DNA of 64,000 nt. Source: Lachnospiraceae bacterium (GTDB lineage Bacteria; Bacillota; Clostridia; Lachnospirales; Lachnospiraceae). Of the stretch, positions 37,648 through 46,515 are shown piece after piece (the stretch's first letter is position 1; each line of letters starts with the position of its first letter). The notes under the pieces were generated by a model, which had not been told where the DNA came from, made no database searches, and worked only from the letters and a program-made list of their open reading frames with translations. The stretch is from contig CAJTCH010000002.1 of assembly GCA_910574715.1 (NCBI GenBank), positions 132,688 through 196,687 of the forward strand, written 5' to 3'. The translations under genes were made by a program, and so were the position numbers.

Positions 37648-38609
37648 TATTTATTCACCTTTCTTCCAAACTTCTTTTCGCTAAGAAATGCAGCGTATAT
37701 TGGAATCTCAAGCAGATCCAGAACTAACTTCCAAGGTTTGTATTTAAAAAAGAATTTCATAGCATAATTACTCTTTCCAAATTTTCTACCTCTTAACAAA
37801 TATTTATATTCAGCAAACCGTGTAGGCAAATTTTTAAATAAGAATTCTCTTAACTCCTTTTTATCTTCAAAAGCTTCTGTAATTGTAGCATACATTGCAA
37901 TTATATCTCTGCAATATACTTTTATTTGACTGTCTGACCACGTTGATGGAGTAGACATCTCATTATATACATGCACATCTGAAACACAGTAACCCAATCC
38001 TTTTGAACAATACATAGAATAGCCTAATGGAAGTGCAAGATTATCCCTTTCCCCCAATCTATCTATTAATTCATTAGCTGCTTTTACTTCCTTCGTCCTA
38101 TAAATATTTGCAGAGATAAACATTAACGCACCTAAGCTGGAATCCTCAGATATTTTATAAAACATATCTAATCCATTTACATATATTCCACCTATGCCAT
38201 GAAAGACTTTTCCGTCTCGAAAAGTATCAATCCCCCCTATGGCACCATAATTTAAAAATACATGAGTACAACTTTCATTCTCATCAAGAATTTTTAATAT
38301 GTATTCAATAGTTCCCGCTGTATAATAATCATTATCTCCCATTATCCATATATATTCGCCAACAACATTTTCAATTAAAAAGCGGAAATTTCCAATAATA
38401 CCTAAATTCGTCTTCTGATTAAAAATTGAAAGATTCTGTTCATTGAGGGTGTTAATATACTCCCTTGTACCATCTGAAGACCCATTATTTGATACAATCA
38501 CTTGTATCTTCTCGTTTTCAAAGACCTTTTCCTGCCTTAAATATTCTATTAATTCTTTAAATTTATTTACTCTATTATATGTTGGCAAAAGAATACTTAA
38601 CTTTATCAC
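37647..38609 (-). CDS. Family 2 glycosyltransferase
   Basis: A 320-aa GT-A enzyme. LSILLPTYNRVNKF and VSNNGSSDGTREYI form the nucleotide-binding part, and the metal-binding DxD equivalent lies in IWIMGDNDYY (about 90). The C-terminal part is basic, with aromatic residues (MKFFFKYKPWKL) that may associate with the membrane. It would add one sugar to the lipid-linked repeat unit on the cytosolic face. It overlaps the flippase gene by 4 bp. Donor and linkage are unknown. Confidence 0.88.
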   Translation of the reverse strand: MIKLSILLPTYNRVNKFKELIEYLRQEKVFENEKIQVIVSNNGSSDGTREYINTLNEQNLSIFNQKTNLGIIGNFRFLIENVVGEYIWIMGDNDYYTAGTIEYILKILDENESCTHVFLNYGAIGGIDTFRDGKVFHGIGGIYVNGLDMFYKISEDSSLGALMFISANIYRTKEVKAANELIDRLGERDNLALPLGYSMYCSKGLGYCVSDVHVYNEMSTPSTWSDSQIKVYCRDIIAMYATITEAFEDKKELREFLFKNLPTRFAEYKYLLRGRKFGKSNYAMKFFFKYKPWKLVLDLLEIPIYAAFLSEKKFGRKVNK

Positions 38610-40144
38610 TTTAAATACCTCCTGAAGATACTTATATATTCAATCTTTTCCATTTCGCTCAGCACAATGAAGTACCAGGCCGTCAATGATAAGCAGCCTA
38701 TTACCAAGCATTTAATAACAAGTCCGATTAACCTATCATTTGAAATGAAATTACATACTAACATTCCGGCAAGTATAACAACCGTATTAGCAACCAAAAT
38801 TTTTATCATAGGTTGATAAAAATACGTTTTTTTTATATTCAAACAATATGCGCTATAAAGCGGAAGAAACAGGACTCCCCGAATAATCTCTGCAATACTA
38901 CTCACACCTGCTATAAGGCACAGCTTGATAAATTCATCCTTGACGACATTCATTGAAATCAATACAAGAACAATTGTCGCCACAGCTTCTAAAAACAAAT
39001 AAATTGAGGATACTTTAATTTTATTTGTAACAGTAAAAACTGTATATAGGCACTCAAATGGCATAATAATCAAGAATCCCAATGTGGCAATTGTACTGAG
39101 TGCATACAACTGATTACTGTCCTGAGCAGGAACCCAAACTGCATAAATATCTTTTCCCGCAACAATCAACACAGATTGGATAGCAATAGAGACAACAGCA
39201 CACAGATTCACTGACTTTTCTATGGCTTTTAGACAACCATCAAGATTGTTTTTTGCATATTCAATTGTAATTTTAGGTGTAAATGCTGACGCAAAACCGG
39301 ACATACTGCTTAATATAAGTTTGGGAAATGTTTTTGAAACAGATAATACTCCCATAGCAGTTGAGCTTACATATAAATTAGCAATCAGTAAATCTAATCC
39401 ATTTAATAGAACAGCTCCTATACGAGTAAAGCTATTCCATATACCACTGTTGATAACTTCTTTTAATTTGGGGACAGTAAAATATTTTGTATCAAAAATT
39501 CTAATTTCAGGAGTCAGTTTTTTTACATAGCATATGTTAATCCCAAATATATAAATATTAGATATTAAGACCGCAACTCCGAGAAAATATATTTTCGGTG
39601 TGAATATCTTAAAAAACAGTAAAAGAAGAACAATCCGTAATCCATAGCTTTCAATTATCCGTAATGAATCCAAATCAACCCGATTCTTTATAAATGTTGC
39701 AACACTGAAAACAGATGACACGATTATGACAATAAAATTTGCAAACATCAAAGCGAATAATATCTTAACATCCACTAGCAATTCTAAAGAAATATTTATT
39801 AATGTATCAAGCTTCCATATAACCCCAATCATTGGAGCGGCTATAGCAATTCCAAGAAATATATTTGCAAAAAATATAGAATTGAAATAACCATTCACAT
39901 CATTAATATCATCTTTATAAAATGCCATTGTAATGAATCGATTACCCATGGAATTTAAAGCAATAGAAAGTATCATCGCATAATTGACAAAATCATTTGC
40001 TAAAGAATAATAGCCGTTTACTTCACTTCCGATTGTGTTTACAATAATGCGAGTGATAAGGATTGTGACAATGAATGTAACCCCCAAAGAGATTATCTTA
40101 AAAACAAGATTCTTTGTCGTACCTCCATCCATCTGCTTTTTCAC
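38606..40144 (-). CDS. Polysaccharide flippase (Wzx-like)
   Basis: A 512-aa integral membrane protein of the MOP/Wzx superfamily with about 12-14 hydrophobic helices spread over its length. The N-terminal KNLVFKIISLGVTFIVTILI and the helices around VNTIGSEVNGYYSLANDFVNY are typical of oligosaccharide flippases. It should move the lipid-linked repeat unit outward for polymerisation by the Wzy/EpsG-like protein. It is AT-rich like its neighbours. Both neighbouring genes are glycosyltransferases. Confidence 0.9.
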   Translation of the reverse strand: MKKQMDGGTTKNLVFKIISLGVTFIVTILITRIIVNTIGSEVNGYYSLANDFVNYAMILSIALNSMGNRFITMAFYKDDINDVNGYFNSIFFANIFLGIAIAAPMIGVIWKLDTLINISLELLVDVKILFALMFANFIVIIVSSVFSVATFIKNRVDLDSLRIIESYGLRIVLLLLFFKIFTPKIYFLGVAVLISNIYIFGINICYVKKLTPEIRIFDTKYFTVPKLKEVINSGIWNSFTRIGAVLLNGLDLLIANLYVSSTAMGVLSVSKTFPKLILSSMSGFASAFTPKITIEYAKNNLDGCLKAIEKSVNLCAVVSIAIQSVLIVAGKDIYAVWVPAQDSNQLYALSTIATLGFLIIMPFECLYTVFTVTNKIKVSSIYLFLEAVATIVLVLISMNVVKDEFIKLCLIAGVSSIAEIIRGVLFLPLYSAYCLNIKKTYFYQPMIKILVANTVVILAGMLVCNFISNDRLIGLVIKCLVIGCLSLTAWYFIVLSEMEKIEYISIFRRYLK

Positions 40145-40173
40145 TATGACCGAACCTCCTAGCCATCTGTGTT

Positions 40174-41322
40174 TTAACTAATAGCTTTTACAGCCTTTAT
40201 ATACCCATCTATCATATTCTCTAACGCAAATCGACTATGATATAACTTGAATGATTTATCTCCATATTCAGAAATTCTGCATGGCTGTTCAATGAAAAAT
40301 ATCATCGACTGAATTACGTCTTCGAGTACAGGTCTGATAACAAACCCATTACCTGAGATAAGTTCTCTGCATCCGCCCACATCTGTAAGTATAAGTGGAA
40401 GCCCCGCTGCCATCGCCTCCTGAGCCGCAACAGGAAGGCCCTCATCTTTGCTTGTCATTATAAAAATATCATTCTGCCTCAGTACCTCATCAACCTCATT
40501 AGTTGCTCCTGTAAATTTAACCTTCGAATCAAGGCTATGGTTCATTACATACTCTTGACAACGTGCAAGCTCTGGTCCCCCACCAACAACAGTCAATTGT
40601 ATATTTGCTTCCTTTAATTGTTCGATGGCTTTAATTGCAAGAATTTGATTTTTACGTTTACATACTGAACCTACTGTAACAAATTTAATAACTTCAGACT
40701 GCGCACGTACACATCTACACCCTTTTTCCATTCCAATGTAAATTGTTCTTGTTTTATTTTCATATTCTGGATGAAGAGAGATAAAATTCTTCTGGGCTAT
40801 CTCCGAAACAAAAATAAGAATATCAGCGCTTCTTAGAATTGTTTTCTCACATTCTCTAAGAAAGCTTCTGATTTCTTTCTCTTGCATTTCTGTTTTTAAC
40901 ATACTAAGCATATCGCCACTATTATGCATTATAAAAATAGTTCTATATTTACCACTATACTTTTTATAAAAATTCCATGCCACTCTAAAATCGTTCAAAA
41001 TAAAGCATGTATCCTTATGCGTATACAGTCCAATTTTCTCAATCGGAGTCTTACCAAGCCGATTAATTTGATAACTAAAAAACCGTACTTTCTTTCCTGT
41101 TCTTGTCTTACCAAGAATATTTTTTATTAATTGTTTAATTTGGAATTTTATACTTTTTCGATATACTTCTTCATTCAAAAATGAACTACTATTCGAAATG
41201 CTATGAAGATTCAATCCTTGATTCTTCCATCTCTCTGGTTTAGAAATAAGTAATCTTGCAAATTTCGCCGCTCCAGTCTGAGCGTTAATATTATCTGATG
41301 ATAAAAATACGACATCTCTCAA
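40174..41322 (-). CDS. Family 4 glycosyltransferase
   Basis: A 382-aa GT-B enzyme. The C-terminal donor domain has VTVGSVCKRKNQILAIKAIE and the EX7E-type motif in SKDEGLPVAAQEAMAAGLPL, followed by DVGGCRELI. The N-terminal domain (FLSSDNINAQTGAAKFARLL) fits the acceptor half. It is retaining and probably membrane-associated at the cytosolic face. It precedes the flippase by about 30 nt. Donor sugar unknown. Confidence 0.9.
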   Translation of the reverse strand: MRDVVFLSSDNINAQTGAAKFARLLISKPERWKNQGLNLHSISNSSSFLNEEVYRKSIKFQIKQLIKNILGKTRTGKKVRFFSYQINRLGKTPIEKIGLYTHKDTCFILNDFRVAWNFYKKYSGKYRTIFIMHNSGDMLSMLKTEMQEKEIRSFLRECEKTILRSADILIFVSEIAQKNFISLHPEYENKTRTIYIGMEKGCRCVRAQSEVIKFVTVGSVCKRKNQILAIKAIEQLKEANIQLTVVGGGPELARCQEYVMNHSLDSKVKFTGATNEVDEVLRQNDIFIMTSKDEGLPVAAQEAMAAGLPLILTDVGGCRELISGNGFVIRPVLEDVIQSMIFFIEQPCRISEYGDKSFKLYHSRFALENMIDGYIKAVKAIS

Positions 41323-41328
41323 AATATT

Positions 41329-42432
41329 TTACCACCCCCATACATACGGAAGATAATTCCCATGCACATTATTTACACTGCCATTGAAAGTCTCGAAAGC
41401 TAAAAGCGTAAACATAACAAACCATATTATATTAATCCAAATCTGCTTTCTATCTTCGAACATATCACAATATACAAAAATATAGAGAGTATAAAACATA
41501 GCTGTCATACGTCCCGTTACAGAACTAAACAATGGTGTAAATATTCCAAATGTAACTGTCGAAAGAAAATATCCATTTATATGAAGCCAAGTGAACTCTG
41601 TTTTATTTCTTTCTGGAATAACAAAATTGGAGATTCTAAAAGGTTTCCTTTTGAAAGCCTCGATAAAAAGCACAAGAAACATAATTCTTCGAATAAACGG
41701 AATTGTCAAATCCACCTGTCCGTATGTTAAGTATTTATTAAATTTATGTTCCAAATACGCACCGCCAATGCTATTTATTATCTTCCCTAGAAGTTCTGTG
41801 TAAGTAATTTCACCCAGAAAGAAAATCACTGCAATTCCGACCCATGCGTAGTAATATTTCCTCGAATATTCTTTATTCGATACAAACCACATAAGAATGA
41901 AAAAAAATGCACTTATATGGAATAATGCCCCTAAAATTATATAAATAAAAAATTTTTTATCCCTCTTTTCAATCAGCGGCATTGACAAGAGACATATACT
42001 CATCGATAATCCTTGACGCATAATACCCATGTCATAAAATATAAAATCCGTACTATAATAAAAGAAAATTGCCAGGAGGATACAATCTAATTGATTCTTC
42101 TCAAAAGCCTTGAAGCGAATACCAACACTTAATATTGCCATTACTATCAACAGCCACCTAAACGAAGGTGATATATAATTTATTAAACTATAGCCTGGTT
42201 CAATAGACGTATTAATAACAGACATAGCGCCTGATTTTACTAATGTGTAGTCTTGATAGTATGATTGCAAATCTATTCCAACGCCTTCTCGCAGTCCAGC
42301 AAAAAATATTAACGCGTTAGCAATTAAAAATATTATAAATTTTTTTATTGTACCATTACTACTATCCCACTTAGTAAACACTTCTAAAAAGGCTGATACC
42401 GCAAGTGTCCAAAATATCACATAATAAATCAT
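41329..42432 (-). CDS. EpsG/Wzy-like polysaccharide polymerase
   Basis: A 367-aa membrane protein with roughly ten hydrophobic helices. LREGVGIDLQSYYQDY after the second helix and NTSIEPGYSLINYI match the EpsG family, which polymerises repeat units outside the membrane. It is six nucleotides upstream of the glycosyltransferase gene. No other polymerase candidate is present in the locus, which supports the call. Confidence 0.85.
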   Translation of the reverse strand: MIYYVIFWTLAVSAFLEVFTKWDSSNGTIKKFIIFLIANALIFFAGLREGVGIDLQSYYQDYTLVKSGAMSVINTSIEPGYSLINYISPSFRWLLIVMAILSVGIRFKAFEKNQLDCILLAIFFYYSTDFIFYDMGIMRQGLSMSICLLSMPLIEKRDKKFFIYIILGALFHISAFFFILMWFVSNKEYSRKYYYAWVGIAVIFFLGEITYTELLGKIINSIGGAYLEHKFNKYLTYGQVDLTIPFIRRIMFLVLFIEAFKRKPFRISNFVIPERNKTEFTWLHINGYFLSTVTFGIFTPLFSSVTGRMTAMFYTLYIFVYCDMFEDRKQIWINIIWFVMFTLLAFETFNGSVNNVHGNYLPYVWGW

Positions 42433-42464
42433 TCAATATTCCTCGTAGTCATGCTACTGAATAC

Positions 42465-43505
42465 CTATTTCAACAATTCTGCCAACTCTGCTTTGCTCCT
42501 GATAAACTCTATGCCCCAGAAGCGATTTACTATTTCTTTTTGTCTAGTCGTTATCTCATCACAATAAGTCCTAAACTCGCGTTTCACTTTTTCTCTTTCA
42601 TAATCAACAGTTGGATTGTACGTCTTCGTTTCATTTTCCAAATCGCTGTCTAAATATGGTTTAATCCTTATTGTTTGCTCGAATACAGTATGCGCCCTAC
42701 CCAAATATACGCAATATCCCACATGGGTTCCCATATCATTAGAGATTGTATAATCAGACAATAAAATAAAACTTTTTAATCTTCTTAAGAACATTGGATC
42801 GTCACGATACCCCGCTGTCACAACTTGATATCCATGGTCGTAATATATCTTGTCACGTCCAAGCATCAAATCCTTATAAAACAAACAAATCAATATTGTC
42901 TGAAATTCATGTTCTTTCTTAAAGATATCGATATTCTCTATAAATTGTTCATAATCAAATTCTTTGTCCACCCTATCAATAGAATGAGTTGGGAATACAA
43001 GTAACGTTTTCCCATTCTTTTTCTTTACTTTTTTTATTTCACCTTCGCTCAATGACGGTTCTGCATAGTGAATGTATGGTCCAATCGGAATTATGTCTAC
43101 ATTGGCTACTTCTTTTAAATGTTCTACTCTCTGACGTCCAAACGTCACCAATTTGGTGAATCCACTATCCACGGCTTCATCAGGGAAATAATGATTTCCG
43201 AAGTACACACCATGTTCGATACAACAATTTAGACTGCCCTTTATTCCTGCATATTCTTTAATTGCATTTGCAATCCCAAAATGAACGTTTCCGTGGTATG
43301 GCTCATCCCAATAAAAAATCTTTGGTCCTGACATTATAGCCTTGTAATCAAAAGTAGTTTGTATTGGTTTTTTATTTCCATGAAAAAGGACATTCAGATT
43401 ATTAAAACGCACAGTTATCAACTTTTGTGTCTTCTTGTCTTTTATAAGATTTCTACGCACAAAGTTTGCCATTCCTCTTAGACGGCTCTTGATGCTGCTC
43501 TTCAT
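42465..43505 (-). CDS. Unknown capsule-locus protein, possibly glycosyltransferase-like
   Basis: A 346-aa cytosolic protein with a basic N-terminus (MKSSIKSRLRGMANFVRRN). It contains alternating strands such as KIFYWDEPYHGNVHFG, CCIEHGVYFG, KTLLVFPTHSIDRV and SDYTISNDMGTHVGYCVYLG. The last segment resembles the nucleotide-binding half of GT-B transferases, where a Gly-rich turn follows a Ser/Asp pair, but I recognise no family with confidence. It overlaps the beta-propeller gene by 4 bp, suggesting a shared step. A role in making or modifying the polymer is inferred from context only. Confidence 0.7.
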   Translation of the reverse strand: MKSSIKSRLRGMANFVRRNLIKDKKTQKLITVRFNNLNVLFHGNKKPIQTTFDYKAIMSGPKIFYWDEPYHGNVHFGIANAIKEYAGIKGSLNCCIEHGVYFGNHYFPDEAVDSGFTKLVTFGRQRVEHLKEVANVDIIPIGPYIHYAEPSLSEGEIKKVKKKNGKTLLVFPTHSIDRVDKEFDYEQFIENIDIFKKEHEFQTILICLFYKDLMLGRDKIYYDHGYQVVTAGYRDDPMFLRRLKSFILLSDYTISNDMGTHVGYCVYLGRAHTVFEQTIRIKPYLDSDLENETKTYNPTVDYEREKVKREFRTYCDEITTRQKEIVNRFWGIEFIRSKAELAELLK

Positions 43506-44782
43506 TTCTTTGCCTCCACAATATAAAGTCCTCTATGCCCCTCAAAGACACTGTCAAAGCATATTTTATCTCCTGTATGATTCCATCGAGGATGAAGGTC
43601 GCAACGAGTATCATTATCATATTTAAATGGAGCAAATACACGCGCAATGACTTTTACTTGTGTCCTCGTTTCATCTATACCATTCATCAACTTAATTTCT
43701 GCCACACGTGCCCTGTCTGGATAAGTATCGGTGACGATAAGACTCCTGTCTGGACTGTAGCTTGGATGACCATCATTACTCAGTTGTAACCAACAATGAA
43801 TATACTCCTGTGACTTATCCTTCATGAAATAGTACCCCGGACCGTCATTCTTTTTATTCTCAAAGGCCAAGATATGTTCGTCATCTTTCCAGAAGCAATG
43901 ACTGACCATATCGTCATCAGAAAGAACGTACATATTCCCGCCATCTGCAACATCGAATGTGACAAGCCTCGTATATTTCCTCTTCCCTATAAACCACCGG
44001 TAAAGAACCATGCACCGTTTTCCACTTGGGTTAATCATGAGATGGTTCACCTTATGTACGCTTCCTGCCTCCTGCATTTCCTTCCGGGGATGAAAAGCGG
44101 CAAACTCTTTATATGTAAGGACAGACTCGACCTTCCCTGAATCCAAATCTATCTTCCATACCGCAGTAGCATCTGGCAGTGCCACACCCTTTGTCTTTTC
44201 TGGAGCATTGTAATAACCATACCCTGGTCTAAGATTATAGAGTCTGGAGAAATCCAAAGTAAGTGCAGTCTTTCCGTCTGAAGAAACCGTGTAAACAGGT
44301 GCGTCAATCACATGCTCGGCACCGCCCTCCAACTCCTTTATTACAGTCACATACTTTCCGCCTCTATAATCATTGAATAAAATGCGAGACGAGAAATCAG
44401 GTCCAAGCCATTGAAGCATACAGGACTGCTGAACATTCCAAGAACTGGTCTCAGCAATCTTCTTGACTCGATTCTTATCACTTTCAGGCAAAGCAGTATC
44501 AATGAGCAGTATATCCGCTTTCTCCTTTGGACTCACATCCGACCAAGTATCATTAGTCCTCATGCAGAGCATATATCGATCTGTGATATCCCATGGAGAC
44601 TTATCATAATATCCAAAGAAATACTCGTGTGTGTTATCATCCGGAGAAATACGAGTAATGTTACCTTCACTCTTAATCTTTGGCGAGACAGCATACATCG
44701 TCCGCTGATAGATACGTTTAATAACCTTTTTTATTCCTGGCATTTTATTGAGTTGGTAGTTAATTCTTTGTTCAATGCTCAT
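43502..44782 (-). CDS. Beta-propeller-like capsule-locus protein
   Basis: A 426-aa protein with repeated strand-turn units typical of a seven- or eight-bladed propeller: GYYDKSPWDITDRYMLCMRT, YTVSSDGKTALTLDFSRL, HLMINPSGKRCMVLYR, HPSYSPDRSLIVTDTYPD and HPRWNHTGDKICFDSV. There is no signal peptide, only a basic amphipathic start. It resembles oligogalacturonate-lyase-like or TolB-like propellers seen in polysaccharide loci, whose role is unclear. It overlaps the gene that follows. Whether it is an enzyme or a scaffold is undetermined. Confidence 0.75.
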   Translation of the reverse strand: MSIEQRINYQLNKMPGIKKVIKRIYQRTMYAVSPKIKSEGNITRISPDDNTHEYFFGYYDKSPWDITDRYMLCMRTNDTWSDVSPKEKADILLIDTALPESDKNRVKKIAETSSWNVQQSCMLQWLGPDFSSRILFNDYRGGKYVTVIKELEGGAEHVIDAPVYTVSSDGKTALTLDFSRLYNLRPGYGYYNAPEKTKGVALPDATAVWKIDLDSGKVESVLTYKEFAAFHPRKEMQEAGSVHKVNHLMINPSGKRCMVLYRWFIGKRKYTRLVTFDVADGGNMYVLSDDDMVSHCFWKDDEHILAFENKKNDGPGYYFMKDKSQEYIHCWLQLSNDGHPSYSPDRSLIVTDTYPDRARVAEIKLMNGIDETRTQVKVIARVFAPFKYDNDTRCDLHPRWNHTGDKICFDSVFEGHRGLYIVEAKK

Positions 44783-44798
44783 ATGTTTTAGTCTCCAT

Positions 44799-45605
44799 TC
44801 ATCTCCTCAGGAACTTCCTATAAACCCAATTTTGAACTTTAACCGGCATAATATACATTCCCGTCTGTGCCGTCAAAACAGTTAAATAATTACCGAAAGA
44901 GCTGTAACCCATCTTCCAAAACTTCTTAATTGTGGCAATATAACTCCATGTATTTTCCCAGGATTTTCTCCTAATCGCCAGTTCATCACTACTTCTAAAC
45001 CACAGTAACGCCTCGTCTATATTCTCTGCTTTGCAGCCTTTGAAAAGCATTCTTCCAAACAGCTCCACATCTTGATTTCTCTTCAAATCAGAATACCCTC
45101 CTTCAAACAATACTGCGCTCTTTCTATACATCACTGCCGGGTGGTTAAAAGCAGATCGCTTTTTTGCGAAATTGTAGATATCTTCTGCTGATAACGGCAC
45201 TCTTCTCTGAGAAATAATATTAGATGGATCATCTACAAACTCGTCAATGTGAGATCCAACAATCGCAAGCTCTGGTTTTTCCTCAAATCGTTTTAATTGT
45301 TTTTCACAACGATCCGGTTTACTAATATCATCGGTGTCCATACGGGCTACTAGCTCATTCCTACAAACTTTTAATCCCTCATTAAGTGCAAGTCCCAAGC
45401 CAAGATTGGTCTTATTCTTAACAATATACAAGTGATCCCTGTATTCCTCCGTTACTTCATATAGTTCATCCGTCAGAGGTCCGTCTTCCACCAACACAAT
45501 CTCATCTGGCTTTACTGTCTGATTGATCATAGAGTCCAAAGCCAACCTTAGATATTCAGGATGTTCTTTTTTATAAAGAGACATCAATACACTATACTTT
45601 TGCAT
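44799..45605 (-). CDS. Family 2 glycosyltransferase
   Basis: A 268-aa GT-A enzyme. SVLMSLYKKEHPEYLRLALD, MINQTVKPDEIVLVEDGP and the metal-binding ARMDTDDISKPDR (DTDD) are classic for this family; HPAVMYRKSAV follows. A C-terminal hydrophobic stretch (YLTVLTAQTGMYIMPVKV) may touch the membrane. It lies directly after the priming transferase, with no gap, so it probably adds the second sugar. Similar proteins transfer galactose or rhamnose, but the donor cannot be read. Confidence 0.9.
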   Translation of the reverse strand: MQKYSVLMSLYKKEHPEYLRLALDSMINQTVKPDEIVLVEDGPLTDELYEVTEEYRDHLYIVKNKTNLGLGLALNEGLKVCRNELVARMDTDDISKPDRCEKQLKRFEEKPELAIVGSHIDEFVDDPSNIISQRRVPLSAEDIYNFAKKRSAFNHPAVMYRKSAVLFEGGYSDLKRNQDVELFGRMLFKGCKAENIDEALLWFRSSDELAIRRKSWENTWSYIATIKKFWKMGYSSFGNYLTVLTAQTGMYIMPVKVQNWVYRKFLRR

Positions 45606-46337
45606 TCAAATTCGCCCTTCATATTCTTTAATCAAATTTCTGGCATGCGCCTGTAAAGCAGCATACTTGGTTTTTGACACCTTCTTTGTTTTCAGTAACC
45701 AATCCCCATAATCATCAGCTACATCCGTCTCGCTTGTTCCGGCTGTTTTTGAACGTAAAAAAACCTTTTTTACCGTCAAACCTATTATTTTAAGATCATT
45801 CCAGAAACTAACCTTTTCTATGTACTTCAAATCCCATTCAAACTTCTGCTCCCAGGTCACTGCGTTTCTACCATTAACTTGTGCTAACCCACTCAACCCT
45901 GGCTTTGCCGTATGCCGCATTCTCACTCTGTCATCCATAAAAACGAGATCTATAACCAACTGAGGTCTTGGGCCGATTATACTCATATCACCTTTTAATA
46001 TGTTAAAGACTTCAGGAAGTTCGTCAAGGCTGGTTGACCTCAGCCAGTTACCAAACTTTGGAAGTCTCTGTTCATCTGGAAGAAGATTTCCTTGTTCATC
46101 CCTTTCATCCGTCATTGTACGGAATTTATACATATCAAAGATCCGCTCCCGGCCATGGTTTCCAATTTGTCCCGGTCTCGACTGCTTAAATAAAACCGGC
46201 GTCCCCATATTAATTCTCACAATCACTGCAATAATGATGTAAAGCCAAAAAAATACGATAATAGCTAATAGTGAACAGATAATATCAAGAACTCTCTTAA
46301 TATATTTTTCATAAAACCCACACCTTCGAACTAACAT
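45606..46337 (-). CDS. Priming sugar-phosphate transferase (EpsL/WcaJ-like)
   Basis: Initiates repeat-unit synthesis by moving a sugar-phosphate from a nucleotide sugar to undecaprenyl phosphate. 243 aa from the ATG at 46337, which has GGAGAG six bases upstream. The longer frame to 46553 only reads through an intergenic repeat. One N-terminal hydrophobic segment (IICSLLAIIVFFWLYIIIAV) is followed by FKQSRPGQIG, MYKFRTM, LDELPEVFNILKGDMS, GPRP and KPGLSGLAQVNGRN, the core of the bacterial sugar transferase family. With the aminotransferase upstream, it may transfer an amino-deoxy sugar as EpsL does. Confidence 0.92.
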   Translation of the reverse strand: MLVRRCGFYEKYIKRVLDIICSLLAIIVFFWLYIIIAVIVRINMGTPVLFKQSRPGQIGNHGRERIFDMYKFRTMTDERDEQGNLLPDEQRLPKFGNWLRSTSLDELPEVFNILKGDMSIIGPRPQLVIDLVFMDDRVRMRHTAKPGLSGLAQVNGRNAVTWEQKFEWDLKYIEKVSFWNDLKIIGLTVKKVFLRSKTAGTSETDVADDYGDWLLKTKKVSKTKYAALQAHARNLIKEYEGRI

Positions 46338-46365
46338 CAAATCTCTCCAGATATTCATAATTTGA

Positions 46366-46485
46366 GTCAAATACCCCGCTGTAAGCAACGGAGCATCAAA
46401 TTTGTAGCACTGCAGAGCAGCGGGGTATTTGACCCTCGCGGCAGTCGCCAAATGTGCATGCAAGCATGCCCGCTTGGCTCGTTGC
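46366..46485. repeat. Dispersed intergenic repeat, long copy
   Basis: Begins with a 15-bp arm (46366-46380) that pairs perfectly with 46419-46433 across 38 nt. It ends with a 39-bp core (46447-46485) containing GCATGC-AA-GCATGC and matching 49453-49491 with one mismatch. It sits between the aminotransferase and the sugar transferase, and its translation creates spurious N-terminal extensions. Confidence 0.7.
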
Positions 46486-46515
46486 TCGCGGGAATAAAAT
46501 AACTCATTCACTTTT

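Noticed and set aside
38231..38236. Six-C run in a glycosyltransferase gene as another contingency tract
   Set aside because: Six bases is too short to be clearly slippage-prone and the frame is intact.
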